From Gracilariopsis chorda (lineage: Eukaryota > Rhodophyta > Florideophyceae > Gracilariales > Gracilariaceae), in contig NBIV01000177.1 in the NCBI GenBank assembly GCA_003194525.1, positions 1 to 64,000 on the forward strand: a stretch of DNA of 64,000 bases, read 5' to 3'. The notes under the pieces were generated by a model. That model saw only the letters and a program-made list of their open reading frames with translations, made no database searches and was not told the origin of the DNA. The translations under genes and the position numbers were made by a program. Every line of letters begins with the position of its first letter. Position 1 is the stretch's first letter. Shown here piece after piece: positions 49,751 through 61,186 of the stretch.

Positions 49751-50647
49751 TCAAATCACAAACTGTGATAGGAGCGGCGCGTTGGGTACCGACGGTAATC
49801 TAGTGTTCAAGTTCCCCATGCAACTTTGGTCAAAGTCGGCATTGGCAGGTGGAATTACTGGAGAGATTTGACGATCCGAGCACTCACTGGAAAAATCCAC
49901 GTCTTGTAGAGACTCGAGAGCACCCTTTCCAGTAGCACCCATACCCACATTTCCGTTCAACACATCGCCTACCACTTGCTCATTTGGGAAAAAAAACATC
50001 CCCATTGCTTGCTGTTGTTGTTGATGTTGTTGAGCAAGCTGGTGTGTTTGCGGAATCACACCTCCGTGCGTACCAGTGCTCATCATACCCTGCGAAAACA
50101 TCATACCATTCACACGAGCACGCTTCAACACCTGTGCGTGAGACTGTTGCATTTGTTCCTGTTCGTAGCAAGCAGCCGCGGCAGCCATTGCAGCCGCCGC
50201 TTGAGCATTGCCACATCCACTCTTGCCGGCAATGTTCTTCTCCAATGCCGAAATCTTCATGCGAATGTTGTCAAGCACGTCGCGGAACAGGTCCAATCTG
50301 GTCTTGAGGTCGCGGTTCACATGGTCTCTGTGATGCAACTCCTGTTCGAGCGTCTTCTCATAGATGGCGTTCTTACGACGCGACACAATTGCTGAGCGAA
50401 CCTTGCGCTTCTTCTTCTGGATGCTGCGTTCTTGAATGTCGATGGAGGGGTCGTCCTCTGCGGGCGGCTCGGGGAGAACTCCGTGTTCATCGTCGTACTC
50501 CTGCTCGGCTTGGTGCTTGGACTGCTTTTCGAAGTGTCGCAGAGAAATGGCCACCGTGGTGTGCGGGGAGTACTGCGGGGTGATAATGGTGTATGGCATG
50601 CGCTCAGTGGGAGGCAGCATATGGTCGAAAGAGGATGAGGAAGCCAT
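49751..50647 (-). CDS. bZIP-like transcription factor with polyQ tract
   Basis: I start at the ATG at 50645-50647 (298 aa), where sense begins after a Ser/Leu-rich 5' frame. An acidic segment (DDEHGVLPEPPAEDDPSID) precedes the basic region KKKRKVRSAIVSRRKNAIYE at about 78-97. A leucine-containing coiled coil follows (TLEQELHHRDHVNRDL ... LDNIRMKISALEKNI). The RSAxxSR core matches the bZIP signature, but the invariant Asn position is Val, which may alter DNA specificity. The C-terminal half is Ala-, Met- and Gln-rich with QQHQQQQQ, as in activation domains. It would act in the nucleus. Two more bZIP-type genes lie 6-7 kb away. Confidence 0.65.
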   Translation of the reverse strand: MASSSSFDHMLPPTERMPYTIITPQYSPHTTVAISLRHFEKQSKHQAEQEYDDEHGVLPEPPAEDDPSIDIQERSIQKKKRKVRSAIVSRRKNAIYEKTLEQELHHRDHVNRDLKTRLDLFRDVLDNIRMKISALEKNIAGKSGCGNAQAAAAMAAAAACYEQEQMQQSHAQVLKRARVNGMMFSQGMMSTGTHGGVIPQTHQLAQQHQQQQQAMGMFFFPNEQVVGDVLNGNVGMGATGKGALESLQDVDFSSECSDRQISPVIPPANADFDQSCMGNLNTRLPSVPNAPLLSQFVI

Positions 50648-53600
50648 TGGATAACGAATGTTAGATGATGAGGAACGGTAAGTGAAAGAAGAAAGAAAGA
50701 GAGAAAGAGAGAGAAGAGAGTGAGTCTGGTTGTGCGGGTTGAAGTGACAAACCAAAGCGGCGTGAACAGACTCTTAAGTAGAGAGCAGGTGTGTGGGAGG
50801 GTGCAACCCAGGAACGTGGGTGAGCGCTTCGCAGCGACCCTGCGTGACATGTTGCACCAGCACGGTTTCAAGGCACGCATAACAGTGGACCGTCACGCTG
50901 TTGCGACCAGTAAACCGGCCGGTTTACAAACAAAACAGGCTGGTGAACAAGCGCTCCCGCATCGTGACCACAGCCGCGCCTGAATTTGTACACGCACACG
51001 CAATGTTTGCGGAGGGGGCTCCGGGTGTTTGCGCCGCCGGATGAGAGTGGGTTCCCCCTCCTGCGAGCGCTGACGCCGTGCTGGTCGCTTTCTTGACGGT
51101 TGCGTTGGTGTTCCTGACAACAGCCTGCTCCTCTGTTTCAGCACTCGTTGGAGGTTGACTTCACTGCGCTTGTTTCGCGCGAAGTGGACGTCGTTCGACA
51201 CCTTCCGGACGAAAACAGCGCTCACACTTCGCCATTGTCGCCAGGAGACGCCGGCATAGGTGTTCGGAGGGCAGCATGCGTCGGGCGGTGAGAAGAAACG
51301 GCGAAAAAAACGGACGTTTGGGTGAAGTTGTGGTTGGGGGGGCCGGTTGTCAACCGGCGGAGAGACAACGTACACGAGGGTTGGTCAACGTACGGTTTAA
51401 GTACTGTTTGGGGCCTTGCCACTCCTACGGGGCATACGACGAGTTTCCGAACGCGGGTGACACTGTGTGATACGTAGTGTACACTGCAGTATACACACCG
51501 CACAACAACTGTGGAGGTGGTGAAACCACTCCATGTCAACTGGGAACAGCGCTCGATTCGGTCGGTATACACTCCAAAGTTAGCCACCGCCAAAAAAATT
51601 TAGGAAATTCAAGGGTATCCACCACAGTGTGTAAACGGGTTGGGGTGTGGTACACAGGGTGAGTCAACGAAGTAGCCGGTTTGTCCACGGCGGTAAGGGC
51701 GCCAACTGTAGCACATAACACGAGTGTAATGCCGGCCAGTACACACGCTTTGGGCACAAACGAGGGGCGCAACACGTAGGGTGCTCGCCGTCTCGAGTGG
51801 CGCACAAGCGGCACTAAGGAATTACACGGCGGCATACAAAGTGGTCACAGCTATCCATCGGCACGCTCCTCCAATGAGCTGCGTGGAAACGCCACCGCGC
51901 ACACAAAGCACAACCTTAGTTGACGTCCTTTTCTCACGCTTCCACCATCCGCTGTGTACCAAAGGTACACGTGCAAACGCCGTGACATTTAAGTACACCC
52001 CCCTTCCCCTCGCACTCGCCTGACCACCACTTCGAGACAAGATCACAGTGCGCTGTCCCTCTCCGCCGCTTGTGACGCTTCCGTGGCGCCATCACGACCA
52101 TGCTGTGACAGTTTACGTACGGCTTGGTGGACCCAAGTCCCAGTACGCAGCTGCTCTTGGACTACGGCTCACTATTCTTTTTTTAATTCGTTTTACATCT
52201 CACAATGTCGACCAAGGCGATAGGCATGCAAACGCACCCCTACTGTGTCCAGTAGATACTTGACCCACGTCATGCTAAATTGCGCGCCTTCCTAGACGGT
52301 CTTGTACACCTTTCAGAAAGCGTCCACTCCCGCACCATTATGGACTCCGTGCCTCTATCAAGACTAGACATGACACACCCCCAGCACCTTGTGAACGTAT
52401 CTAACTCTTAGCCGCCAACCCCGCCCTGTGCTTTTCCTTGTGTACCGTCGCACCTTTTCCCGGCAAGTCCGCTAATGCTATTCACTCACAAGAATCCTCT
52501 AGACAGTTCGGCTTACATGGTCACGCCTCTTCCTGTATAAACCTTCGCCCAATTCTACTGTACTGTACAAGCGCCGCCCTTCTCCGACCACTCGTCAAGC
52601 GCGTCGCCCGTGTACCACCGAACCGCAATACGCACTCCAAACCACCAAAACATCGAAACGCAGATGCCGAGATGAGCGGCTCATCCCCTCCACAAAACCG
52701 AATAACACTCCGCCCCCTGCTAACATGTTCACAACGCGAACTCACCGAACATCCCCGACCACACCATTCACATCGCGACCACGCCCTCCCCTTTCCATTC
52801 AGCTAAAGGTTTTAACACTATTTTTACCGCGGCCTTGGTTAGCACTCCGCAGCAACAAAGCATATCCTGCCAATGTCACTTCCAGTGCCCATTTCCCATT
52901 GCTATCGTCGCCGCCTCCTCCCGCAACTCTCCCTTCGCATCACTTTTCAGTTCCACACCCAGCCCTCAAAAAAAAATCTCCCCCAACACTACCCTTGGTA
53001 TCTCACTCTCAATCACTCTTTTGGAATAAGCCTTTCCCTCATAAATTTGAATACACAACGCCACTAAGACGCTTGCAGATCCGGGTTTGCACAATTCGCC
53101 CGTCCCTATCTCGCTTCAAATCACCTCGTCCAAAGTTTGGACTCCAAACGACAGACAGAATGTAGTAGTCCTAAATAAACCCTCAAACAAACCACATCCA
53201 TTCAAAACCCCGTCGGAAGAACACCAACTGTTCCACACACTTACCCTTGGTACAAGAAAGAGAATCGAAAAATCTTTTTCTTAAACTAGGCCGACGCACT
53301 GAAACCACAGCGGAGAAAATCACCCAACGCTTCGTCACACGCTCCACTATATCTTATCAACCTGCGTCACGCTGCGCAGCATTCATCTCGTCCACCACGA
53401 TGTGCTGCCAACACGCTCGGTTGACTCCTCTTCAACTTAGTTTAGAAACAACTGTACACGTGCAACGCTGCGACCCACTTATACACGATCGAACTATATC
53501 TCAACATCCCCTGACGGTCCACATCTTCTCACCATGGTGCAACTCTCAAGTCTGAAAAATAAGCGTGTCTCAGGTCCTTGTAGCCTTTGCCTACTGTGCG

Positions 53601-56600
53601 TGCAGACTAGTATCGACGATGGTACAACGCGAGCCTTCTTCCAGGCTACAATCAGCTTTCCACTTCCTCGCACAAGAGCCAAGCCAACATGTCCACTTTA
53701 TGCGGTATCCGTTCCGAACACCGCCCGACCTCCCGCAATACATTTGCAAACGGCTACTGCCGGTGCAGGGTAAAGGGTTATAGGTATACCGGTTCAATTA
53801 GCATGCCATTCCCTCGGCAACATTATACGAAAAGGTGAAGGATCATGCCCGTCCGTACTACAATCAACCCTGTCTGCGTCTCAACCACACCCAGTGTGAC
53901 CTTAGCACTTAGCATGCTAACAAATTCACTTATCACACCACCAGTTATGATTGCTGAACGGTCCATGGTAATCTGTCGGGGTTGTTATCAGTATATCTAT
54001 AGGTCCTTCGATTTCGGTATCCTTTTTCTTGTTCATTTCTCAAACACTCCTGCCTTGCGTTTGATTGGCTACATGTCGCGCGAACGCGCGATAAGCAAAT
54101 TATATTGAAGAACTCGTGCAATGGCGGGTCACGCGAAGGAAAACTTGGTACCCCCCTTGTGCCCCGCAATCACTCGTTCGTGGATATAACTCCAACTTCC
54201 CAAACCTCCACCAAAAAAAGTAGCATGCTTACCAGAAACAACCCACCCCTCTCGAATTTAACCAATGCAGTTGCAGTGCATAGCTCATTTGGAATATACG
54301 ATTCGGCACAACTCCAAAAGACGGAGGGGGGGCAAGAGCACTAAACCCACTCCTCCTCCACTGCTATCGAGATTCCACACGCGCTCCTCCGCAATGACAA
54401 TTATGTCTGTAACACAGCCGTCACAGAGGAGGCGTCATTGGCAACGCCACGTCATCTTCGCAATACAAGAGTACCAGGATACTCCTCCCTTCCGTTCCCC
54501 CTTCGCCATCACGAGTGGGAAACCAATAAACGTCAAAGTACGGGCCATTATTGATATCCGCCATTAATGGACAGCCCACAAATGCATTCCCATTTTAGCC
54601 TCGTTAATTACCAATTCCGCTTCATGGTTGTCAATGTGCCCACAAAGCTAATTCGCAACACGAAGCACAGCTGTTTTCGTCGGTTAGCTGTATGTCCACA
54701 ACTTCACGCTTCTGCTCCCCTGTTGACAAAGCTGTGGTGTACAGCAATGAAGGCAGCAAATCATTAGTCTGATCTTGTACCTACCTAACGCGTTCGTTCC
54801 CAATCCACTGTTTCCAAACAGCGGAAGGCTAACCATTATAACATAGCTCTCTTCTTCAATAACGTCTGGTTAGGTGATAACTTCACTCCGACTCACTTTT
54901 GTTCATCACATCTCACTTGCACTTCACTCACAGATGTATGTATGCATGATCCCGATGAACACGAAAGATCTGCCTCCTGCCACGGCCACTCCGCAGTTCA
55001 CTACATCGTGGATGAGCAATGTCTGTATGGAAATGATCATAAGAGAACGTGTACCACTTCTCTCTCCTTTCAGTCATCATTGCCAGTGTAAAATTCATGT
55101 AATAAAGAAGACAAGCGCTGCGCCTCATTTCAATCAAAAAACCACTCATAATGAACGCGTGAACGCGCGGCCCGCAAGCGGCGACATTGCCCTCTTCTCA
55201 AGAAAAGCGTTTCGTACACTGCCGCAGCTTTCTTTGGTGATATCTGGTCAACAAACATGCTTTTCCTGTCCTCAAATCACTTTTGGGTTGCTGCTAGCAT
55301 GACGCGTTCCGCATCCTTTCGCGCAGCGAATACGCAGCTATGCAAACTTGATTTGGCATTGTACTGCAACTCGGGGTAGAAGGCGGAGCTGTATGTGCCC
55401 TTTCGTGCGATGCGTAGCTAGGAGAGTGCCTAGTAGGTCAGTGTGACTGCAGAGGGTGCTGCAGTTGCCTTCGGCTCCTCTTATAGTGCTCATGGGCCAG
55501 CTGTCAGGGGAAAGGGCCCGTGATTAAACGTCAAAGACACCTCATATGTTGAACTAGCGAGTCTTGCTGGAGGAGGAGCGCCGAAGAATAGCGCTCTGAC
55601 AATGAACACACAACATGCTGACACATGCCTAAAACGGGCGCTGAACAAAGAATACCAGTAAGCAATGTAGCAATGGTATTTTTACCCTTCTGGTTGCTGA
55701 CGGAGGGATTCGTACTAGCTCAGCTGCAGCTCGAGGAGGCTATTTACGGAAGATGGGTGATTGTAGGAGGCTTTGGCCAGAAATTGGATGACGTGGTGGT
55801 GGCGCGGGCGCGCCAACTACTCACAGTATTATCGCGAGTGCTCTGCGAATGAGCAGATGAATTCATAAATAGAAGAGAGAAGGAACAAAAAGGAATAATC
55901 TGCACGGCTGGCAAACGATGGACCGTCCAAAACGGTCAATGACAATGTTAGCGGTGGGAGAAGAACGAAGTTAGCCGTAAGAATGCTAAGCGGTAGCGCA
56001 CGCTATCATACGAGCTCGAAAAACGCGTACACCAAGGACGAGCGCGTTGACCGTGAGGAGGAGCTGGTCGCGTTGAAGCGTTTGTAGGAAAAAAAGCGGA
56101 AGCGAAAGCTATCCAATCGTATCTGTCTGGCATTCAGTTAGCTGGCAGCCGTATGACAGAAAATCAGAAGCGAAAGGCGGAACATAGTCGTCAACACTCC
56201 AGCAATGTAAACATTGACCGCGCGTCAACGTGTACGACGTGGTATTCCGAAATATGCACGTGCATGCCCTACAGCAATGTCCGAAAGGCTGGAATTTGAG
56301 GTTGTGAAAGGTCATGTCAACAGACGAGAAGATTGTCAACTCCGTGCCAGAAAGGAGAACAGCAATGATACGGAGCATTGAAAAGTGGTTATTTTTTGGC
56401 AAGGTGGTTGCTGATTGGGCAGAGGTGGGGGTGGAATTCGCGTGGCAGAAAAACTACTGGCTGTCGTATTTCATCGCCAAGCTGTTTACGGGGTGTCAAC
56501 GAAGACGAACGGTGCGCGACGTTGTTGTCAACAGAGCCGCCTTTCTCTCCAAACTGCCCTGACCGGTGGACATGGCGCGCCTTTATAAAGAGAGCGCTCA

Positions 56601-56722
56601 TGGCAGCGAACTCGCCAAGCGCGTCACATCGGACAGACTGATGAACGCAAGTCACTCGAAGGCGACTAATTGAAGAGTTTGCGATCGTTTTCCCTGACGC
56701 CCACACCAACGCGCTTATCCCG
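50648..56722. other. 6 kb without a confident gene
   Basis: The 5' leader of the bZIP gene at 50640-50760 is purine-rich on the plus strand (GAAAGAGAGAAAGAG). From 52.4 to 54.5 kb the plus strand is strikingly C-rich and G-poor, which keeps many short plus frames open without protein-like sense. A 75-codon ORF from the ATG at 55625 has a hydrophobic N-terminal half but no family. A TATAAA at 56583-56588 serves the next bZIP gene. Confidence 0.45.
56582..56589 (+). promoter_or_regulatory. TATA box of bZIP gene 2
   Basis: TTTATAAA lies about 135 bases before the ATG at 56723, in otherwise GC-balanced sequence. Confidence 0.45.
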
Positions 56723-57385
56723 ATGGCACCTAACAATCATTTCAGTGATAATGAAGACAGCAGCAGCAACAACCGGTGTGATGAACCGATTGAGCACCCC
56801 ACGCTGAACATGCTGCGGTCCAAGGCACGGAAGAACGCCGAAGTGGCTCACGCGCTCAAGCGAAAACGAGTAGGAAGAAATCAAGACATTAGGAAGGAAA
56901 AGAACATCCGCAGTGCCGAAATCAGCCGCGAGGCAAAAACGCTGTACATTAAGCTGGTGGAGGACCAAATCGAGGCCGAGGAACAGAAGTGGCGGGACGT
57001 ACTATGTCAAATGCTGGAGGTATCACGACAAACAGTAGAGCTACAGAACAGGCATGAGGAGAGACGGAATGCAAAGAAGCGCGTGAGGAGGGAGCCGTTG
57101 GCCGGGTTGCTGCCGGTTGAGGTTGAAGGGATGGACAGAGTGGCTGTGGCGGAGTGGAACGATGGGGACGTGGCTGTGAAGGAGACGGGGTATGGCGACA
57201 TGGGGGGAAAGTGGTATGTGCGCACACCGTCGGTAAACGAGGGTCGGGGGCGAAGTGTGAAGCGCACAAAGGCGATCGAGAAGAGGGGTGATTCACCAGT
57301 AGGTGTGTTTTGCACGGCGATGGAGGAGGTGCGGACAATTCCGCCTATACACGTAGCAGCCAGCATCCACGCATGCGCCGTGTGA
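56723..57385 (+). CDS. bZIP-type transcription factor
   Basis: The 220-aa protein has a Ser/Asn/Asp-rich start, then a long basic segment ALKRKRVGRNQDIRKEKNIR leading into NIRSAEISR (residues 61-69). This matches the bZIP basic-region signature N-x2-(S/A)-A-x2-S-R exactly. The following helix (LYIKLVEDQIEAEEQKWRDV) is an imperfect zipper with few leucines at d positions. The C-terminal half is not recognisable but has a basic cluster KRTKAIEKR. The core RSAxxSR....Y.K..E is shared with the gene at 49751-50647, so the two are probably distant paralogues. Nuclear DNA binding is inferred. Confidence 0.6.
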   Translation: MAPNNHFSDNEDSSSNNRCDEPIEHPTLNMLRSKARKNAEVAHALKRKRVGRNQDIRKEKNIRSAEISREAKTLYIKLVEDQIEAEEQKWRDVLCQMLEVSRQTVELQNRHEERRNAKKRVRREPLAGLLPVEVEGMDRVAVAEWNDGDVAVKETGYGDMGGKWYVRTPSVNEGRGRSVKRTKAIEKRGDSPVGVFCTAMEEVRTIPPIHVAASIHACAV

Positions 57386-57853
57386 CGTCGGCGTGCAGCG
57401 CGGAGGGCGTGCTGGGTGCTTGCTTCACGCTGTAACTCTGCAGCGTCGCTCTCGCTCGCGACGCAAGAATGCACGTGTATCCGTCGCCGGACGCGCCGCC
57501 ACGGGTGGCGACGGAATCGCGCAACCGACACACTTTGTTTTGTAAATTTTTTGAAAGCACGTAGTAGGCTACGACTGTATTCCGTTTTTAACTGTGATTC
57601 AACATTCTGCGCTTCGGCAACAGCAGTTGCTGGACGTGACGTGTGCAAATACGAAACCAAAAATTTGACCTCCCTTGCTGTCTTAAAAGAGCTTCTCACC
57701 CTTCGGCACATACCGCCCCGCCACTTCCGCCACTTCCGCCACCCGGTCGTGACCTGCTTAAAAAGCTCCACCAGCGTCACACCCTACCGGTTGCCGCCTC
57801 GCCCGCCGCAGCAATCTGCTTGATGCACTCTCCGATATCTCCCGCAGCTACCG
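57386..57853. other. Intergenic between two bZIP genes
   Basis: A long minus-strand frame (57007-57780) is a shadow with no protein-like content. Repeated CCGCCACTTCCGCCACTTCC occurs at about 57716-57740. Nothing else recognised. Confidence 0.45.
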
Positions 57854-58357
57854 ATGGAACCCCACAGCCACATCCCTGAAGAAGTGCTCACCCAAACCGA
57901 GTTGGAGCAGCAGCTATTCCTCGATTTTGTTGACCGCGAAGCAAGAAGGATGGCTCTCCGTGACGTCCCGAGGTTCGCAAAGACTGGTTGCAAGTGGACA
58001 CAGGAGGAAAGGACAAGGAACAACAAGGAGTGCGTTCGTCGCACCCGCCGCTACAAACATCATCGCCGAACGCTTCTCGAGGACGAACTCAGAAAGCTTT
58101 CGCTAGAAGAGTCTCGCCTCGAACTGCAGACCGCTCAGCTTGACCAGTACAACGTCGTCTTTCCGCTGTACACCGACCCACTGGCCCCACACTCAGAGCA
58201 ACCGCCGTACCACCCGTCTCAGAATCACACCGTATGGGGCGATGAATCATCTAGCACTCCCTCCGTCCAACCCTACCATGTGCAAGAAGGAGAACTTGAT
58301 GACGCTCCGCAACCAGAGCACTCAAATCACAACCTGGATTATTGGTCTCAACCCTGA
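57854..58357 (+). CDS. Small bZIP-type protein
   Basis: The 167-aa protein has an acidic N-terminal helix (EEVLTQTELEQQLFLDFVD). The basic region is EERTRNNKECVRRTRRYKHH at about residues 51-70, where NKECVRRTR fits the bZIP N-x2-C-V-x2-T-R variant. The leucine-containing helix LLEDELRKLSLEESRLELQ follows. The C-terminal 60 residues are Pro/His/Gln/Glu-rich and look like a transactivation tail. It is in the same orientation as, and 470 bases after, the previous bZIP gene. The zipper is short (three or four heptads), so it may need a partner such as its neighbours. Confidence 0.6.
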   Translation: MEPHSHIPEEVLTQTELEQQLFLDFVDREARRMALRDVPRFAKTGCKWTQEERTRNNKECVRRTRRYKHHRRTLLEDELRKLSLEESRLELQTAQLDQYNVVFPLYTDPLAPHSEQPPYHPSQNHTVWGDESSSTPSVQPYHVQEGELDDAPQPEHSNHNLDYWSQP

Positions 58358-58730
58358 CTCCCTCGCATCTCGCAACACGCACGTGCTGATCGTACCCCAA
58401 CCAATCGCCTACAACTCGAATGTGTAAATATGTAAAGTTGCAAAAGTCTGTCACCCGTTCTTATGCCTAGCGTTCAACATCTTTGCTTCTTCACTTCTAG
58501 TCTTCAGGCACAACGAGCAGCCTGCTCGCGCTATCAGCCCTGCATGCTAAATCCATGCCACCACCATTCTCATTCATGGCGCTACTTTCAACCATGCCAG
58601 TGGAACAAGCTGTTAACGTTTTACCTATCTGTTCAGTTCGGTCCCCTGGCCGATATGCATGTCGTTGTCCGCCTCACTGTAAACTCGACTCTTGATCTCT
58701 GAGTATCCAAACTTCCTTCTGCGCATACGC
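58358..58730. other. Intergenic between convergent genes
   Basis: No gene or RNA recognised; the convergent ends of the bZIP and MgtC genes lie here. Confidence 0.5.
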
Positions 58731-59393
58731 TCAACGACCGTCGGCGTCGAGCTCGATGCCATCCTCTTCGTTGTCTTTCACGCGTTTGAGACGTTTTCTG
58801 AGCATAGAGTAGATCAGACGCCACCGCAAGATGCATACTGTGAGCGCAGCTCCTGATACTGCAAGTCTGTAGAGTCCACAAGCAGCTGCCACCCCAACCG
58901 CAGCGGCTATCCATATGCTCGCTGCAGTAACGAGCTGTCGACGACCAGCAACATCAGTAATAGCCCCACTTCCCAAAAACCCTATTCCAGTTGATATAGC
59001 GGCCCCCATTCTACTAGGGTCACCGCCCAGTCCAACTAGTGATGTAAGAGCAAAAATGGCGGATCCTAAACTCACCAGACTCATTGTTCTTATTCCAGCG
59101 TTTGCACTGGCTGTACGACGTTCCACTCCAATGAGTGCCCCGCACGCTATTGCAACTCCCATGCGTGACATGATTTCCGATTCATCTACCGTGTGGCGTG
59201 GGGGGCGGTAAGCTTTAGCGTGTGCTGGGAGAGTGGGTGATATGAGAGGTAACAGGCCCGCCACCGCAATAGCCACGGCGCGATATTTGAGGGGGCGACG
59301 TTTGTCGTGAGACTGCTGTGGTGCTCGACAGCACATCTTCGTCGGTGATACGCAGGAAACGGGAGTCCCATGGAAAGCGAGAGAGAACGGCAT
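58731..59393 (-). CDS. MgtC/SapB-family membrane protein with plastid-type leader
   Basis: I start at the ATG at 59391-59393 (220 aa); the open frame begins at a TTG six bases before. The first 36 residues are poor in acids. They are followed by a hydrophobic stretch and an AHA site (VAGLLPLISPTLPAHAK, residues 44-60), which resembles a bipartite plastid/thylakoid leader. The rest is the MgtC N-terminal membrane domain: GALIGVERR (86-94), GIRTMSLVSLGSAIFAL, DPSRMGAAISTGIGFLGSGAI and TAASIW, with four or five membrane helices. In bacteria MgtC supports growth at low magnesium and modulates ATP synthase. The C-terminal soluble MgtC domain is missing, as in SapB/YhiD-type members. A cyanobacterial or other bacterial origin is likely but unproven. 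Confidence 0.8.
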   Translation of the reverse strand: MPFSLAFHGTPVSCVSPTKMCCRAPQQSHDKRRPLKYRAVAIAVAGLLPLISPTLPAHAKAYRPPRHTVDESEIMSRMGVAIACGALIGVERRTASANAGIRTMSLVSLGSAIFALTSLVGLGGDPSRMGAAISTGIGFLGSGAITDVAGRRQLVTAASIWIAAAVGVAAACGLYRLAVSGAALTVCILRWRLIYSMLRKRLKRVKDNEEDGIELDADGR

Positions 59394-60136
59394 GCTCAAC
59401 GTTCACGCACGGTGACGCTGTGATGGAGACTCCACCCCGGAGTAACTTGCTTGATTAACTTACTTGATCAGTGTTTTGCTACAACGGGTTCACTTGATAG
59501 CATGTTCTTACACTCTCGATGCTTGCCAGATCTGAGACTGGTGAGCCTCGTGACTCTCGAAAAAGCAGCGCGCCTTCGGTTGCCAATATGTCCCGACCGA
59601 GGACTTCTCTCAGTACAACAGTAACTGTGCAGTTGTATCTAGTCACAGCGGCAGCACAGTAGCGCAAAAGTAGTCGTGTAACGCAAAGTTGGTCGTTTAC
59701 AGGGATGGGCAGAACAAGTCGCTCTGTGCTCAGCCACCGGATGCGGTGTTATGGCGTAGGCTTATTTCCGGCCCCGATCGCAGACCTGAAGATTTCTGCT
59801 CGAAGAAGAGCGTTGTTTCATAACAGCGGAGATCAGAAATGTGCTTTGTTTCCTTCAGTACAAGAGTACAGCGCTGTCCAACACCTAAGGATACAGGGTT
59901 ACTGTAGAAGGCAAATTTGAAGGCACGTCACTTGTAGCTTGTCAACGCGGTTACCGCTACCCTTTCAGCCAGTTTCTTTTCGTTTCGAAACGATTGCTTT
60001 GCAAACAGCGCAAAACAGAAACTACCAGGGAAGGTTACCTTTCATACCCGTGGTATACCACGGGTATGACACAATCTTGCAATTTGCTTTGCAGGTGTCC
60101 CGAATGTTATTGACAGCTTAAACCGTTGTATGAGTA
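59394..60136. other. Intergenic between divergent genes
   Basis: A short palindrome ATACCCGTGGTATACCACGGGTAT lies at about 60047-60070. No ORF of note. Confidence 0.5.
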
Positions 60137-60895
60137 ATGCACTTTAATCGACGCAAAGGTTTCGCTGAAAACAAAACCATGTCAACTTCGTACCAGAACG
60201 CATTCCATGAGAACAACGCCTCACAATCAAGCTTTACTGTTCCTCTATTCGTGCGATTGGCCAAGTTCTCAAAACGCCGTAGCATCACCAGAGTTTTTCT
60301 TCGTTACGCGCGATTCGTCAGGGCTACTGAGCACTTGACTCACAACTTAAGCTATGACATGCAAAACGTTATTCAACCCAATGTTTACAGATTGAAAAAG
60401 TGTTTGATTCGAGCCCTGATACACCCGCATTCTCAAGTTTTGAAGCGCTCTTGTTCGAGAATGGAAACATTCTTAAGTTCTTTGCGTCGCGCCAAAAGAG
60501 CTTTGGAAGTACAAATGCACATGTGTACAAGGCGGAAGTCGTATGAAAGAAGATTGAGACCATTAGCGTCGAGGTCGATACAATTCAACTCTTGCATTCC
60601 TACTAAAGTTTCTATTGAAGTGGCCAATGGATTTCTTGGAGTGCACTGCTACATGCATTCTAACCATATTACAGCTGTTGTGAGCAACTGCTCAAGAAAT
60701 GCACTGTTGATTGAGAACTTAAGATTACCGTTCGTGGAAACATCGCATTTGCCAGTACTTCTACCTGCTAGTAACTTGGTACATCGTTTTCTAAGACGGA
60801 GCCCGCAGATTGAGGTAACGTTTAAACGAACTACGCGTTCAGAGCATTCTCATTTGGTTTTGTCGTTTAGAGCGGTCCTGATATACAGGATATGA
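60137..60895 (+). CDS. Hypothetical protein, helical then beta-rich
   Basis: The 252-aa frame starts at the ATG at 60137; a second ATG at 60179 is an alternative. I do not recognise the family. The first 130 residues are basic and helical (FVRLAKFSKRRSITRVFLRY ... RRAKRALEVQMH). From about 155 the sequence turns to alternating hydrophobic strands (VSIEVANGFLGVHCYMHSNH ... LRLPFVE). It reads like a real protein because the composition is even and the frame is open without repeats. It points the same way as the GT31 gene 290 bases downstream. Confidence 0.5.
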   Translation: MHFNRRKGFAENKTMSTSYQNAFHENNASQSSFTVPLFVRLAKFSKRRSITRVFLRYARFVRATEHLTHNLSYDMQNVIQPNVYRLKKCLIRALIHPHSQVLKRSCSRMETFLSSLRRAKRALEVQMHMCTRRKSYERRLRPLASRSIQFNSCIPTKVSIEVANGFLGVHCYMHSNHITAVVSNCSRNALLIENLRLPFVETSHLPVLLPASNLVHRFLRRSPQIEVTFKRTTRSEHSHLVLSFRAVLIYRI

Positions 60896-61186
60896 CAGCT
60901 CACTAGCTATGGATGCATCTTGTTCGGGCTCGCGCTGCGACGAACATGCCAACAGGGGCACTGTGTTGGGGTACTGAATTCGCCCCTGTGAAGGGTAAAT
61001 TTAGAAGGCGCCGTAGTTGCCAGTGGAGAGCATTACACCAATGCACTAGGAACGTGCATGTTCATCCGTCCAGCCATGAACATGCACACTCTCAGAGTGC
61101 CTTCCGCTCATCCGACCGCCAACCACCACGGTCTCACCTTCTTCGTTTCGCACTCACTCTCCCATGAACCATAAGCCTCGTATCTC

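Noticed and set aside
57007..57780. 257-codon minus-strand frame
   Set aside because: Shadow of bZIP gene 2 and its downstream spacer.
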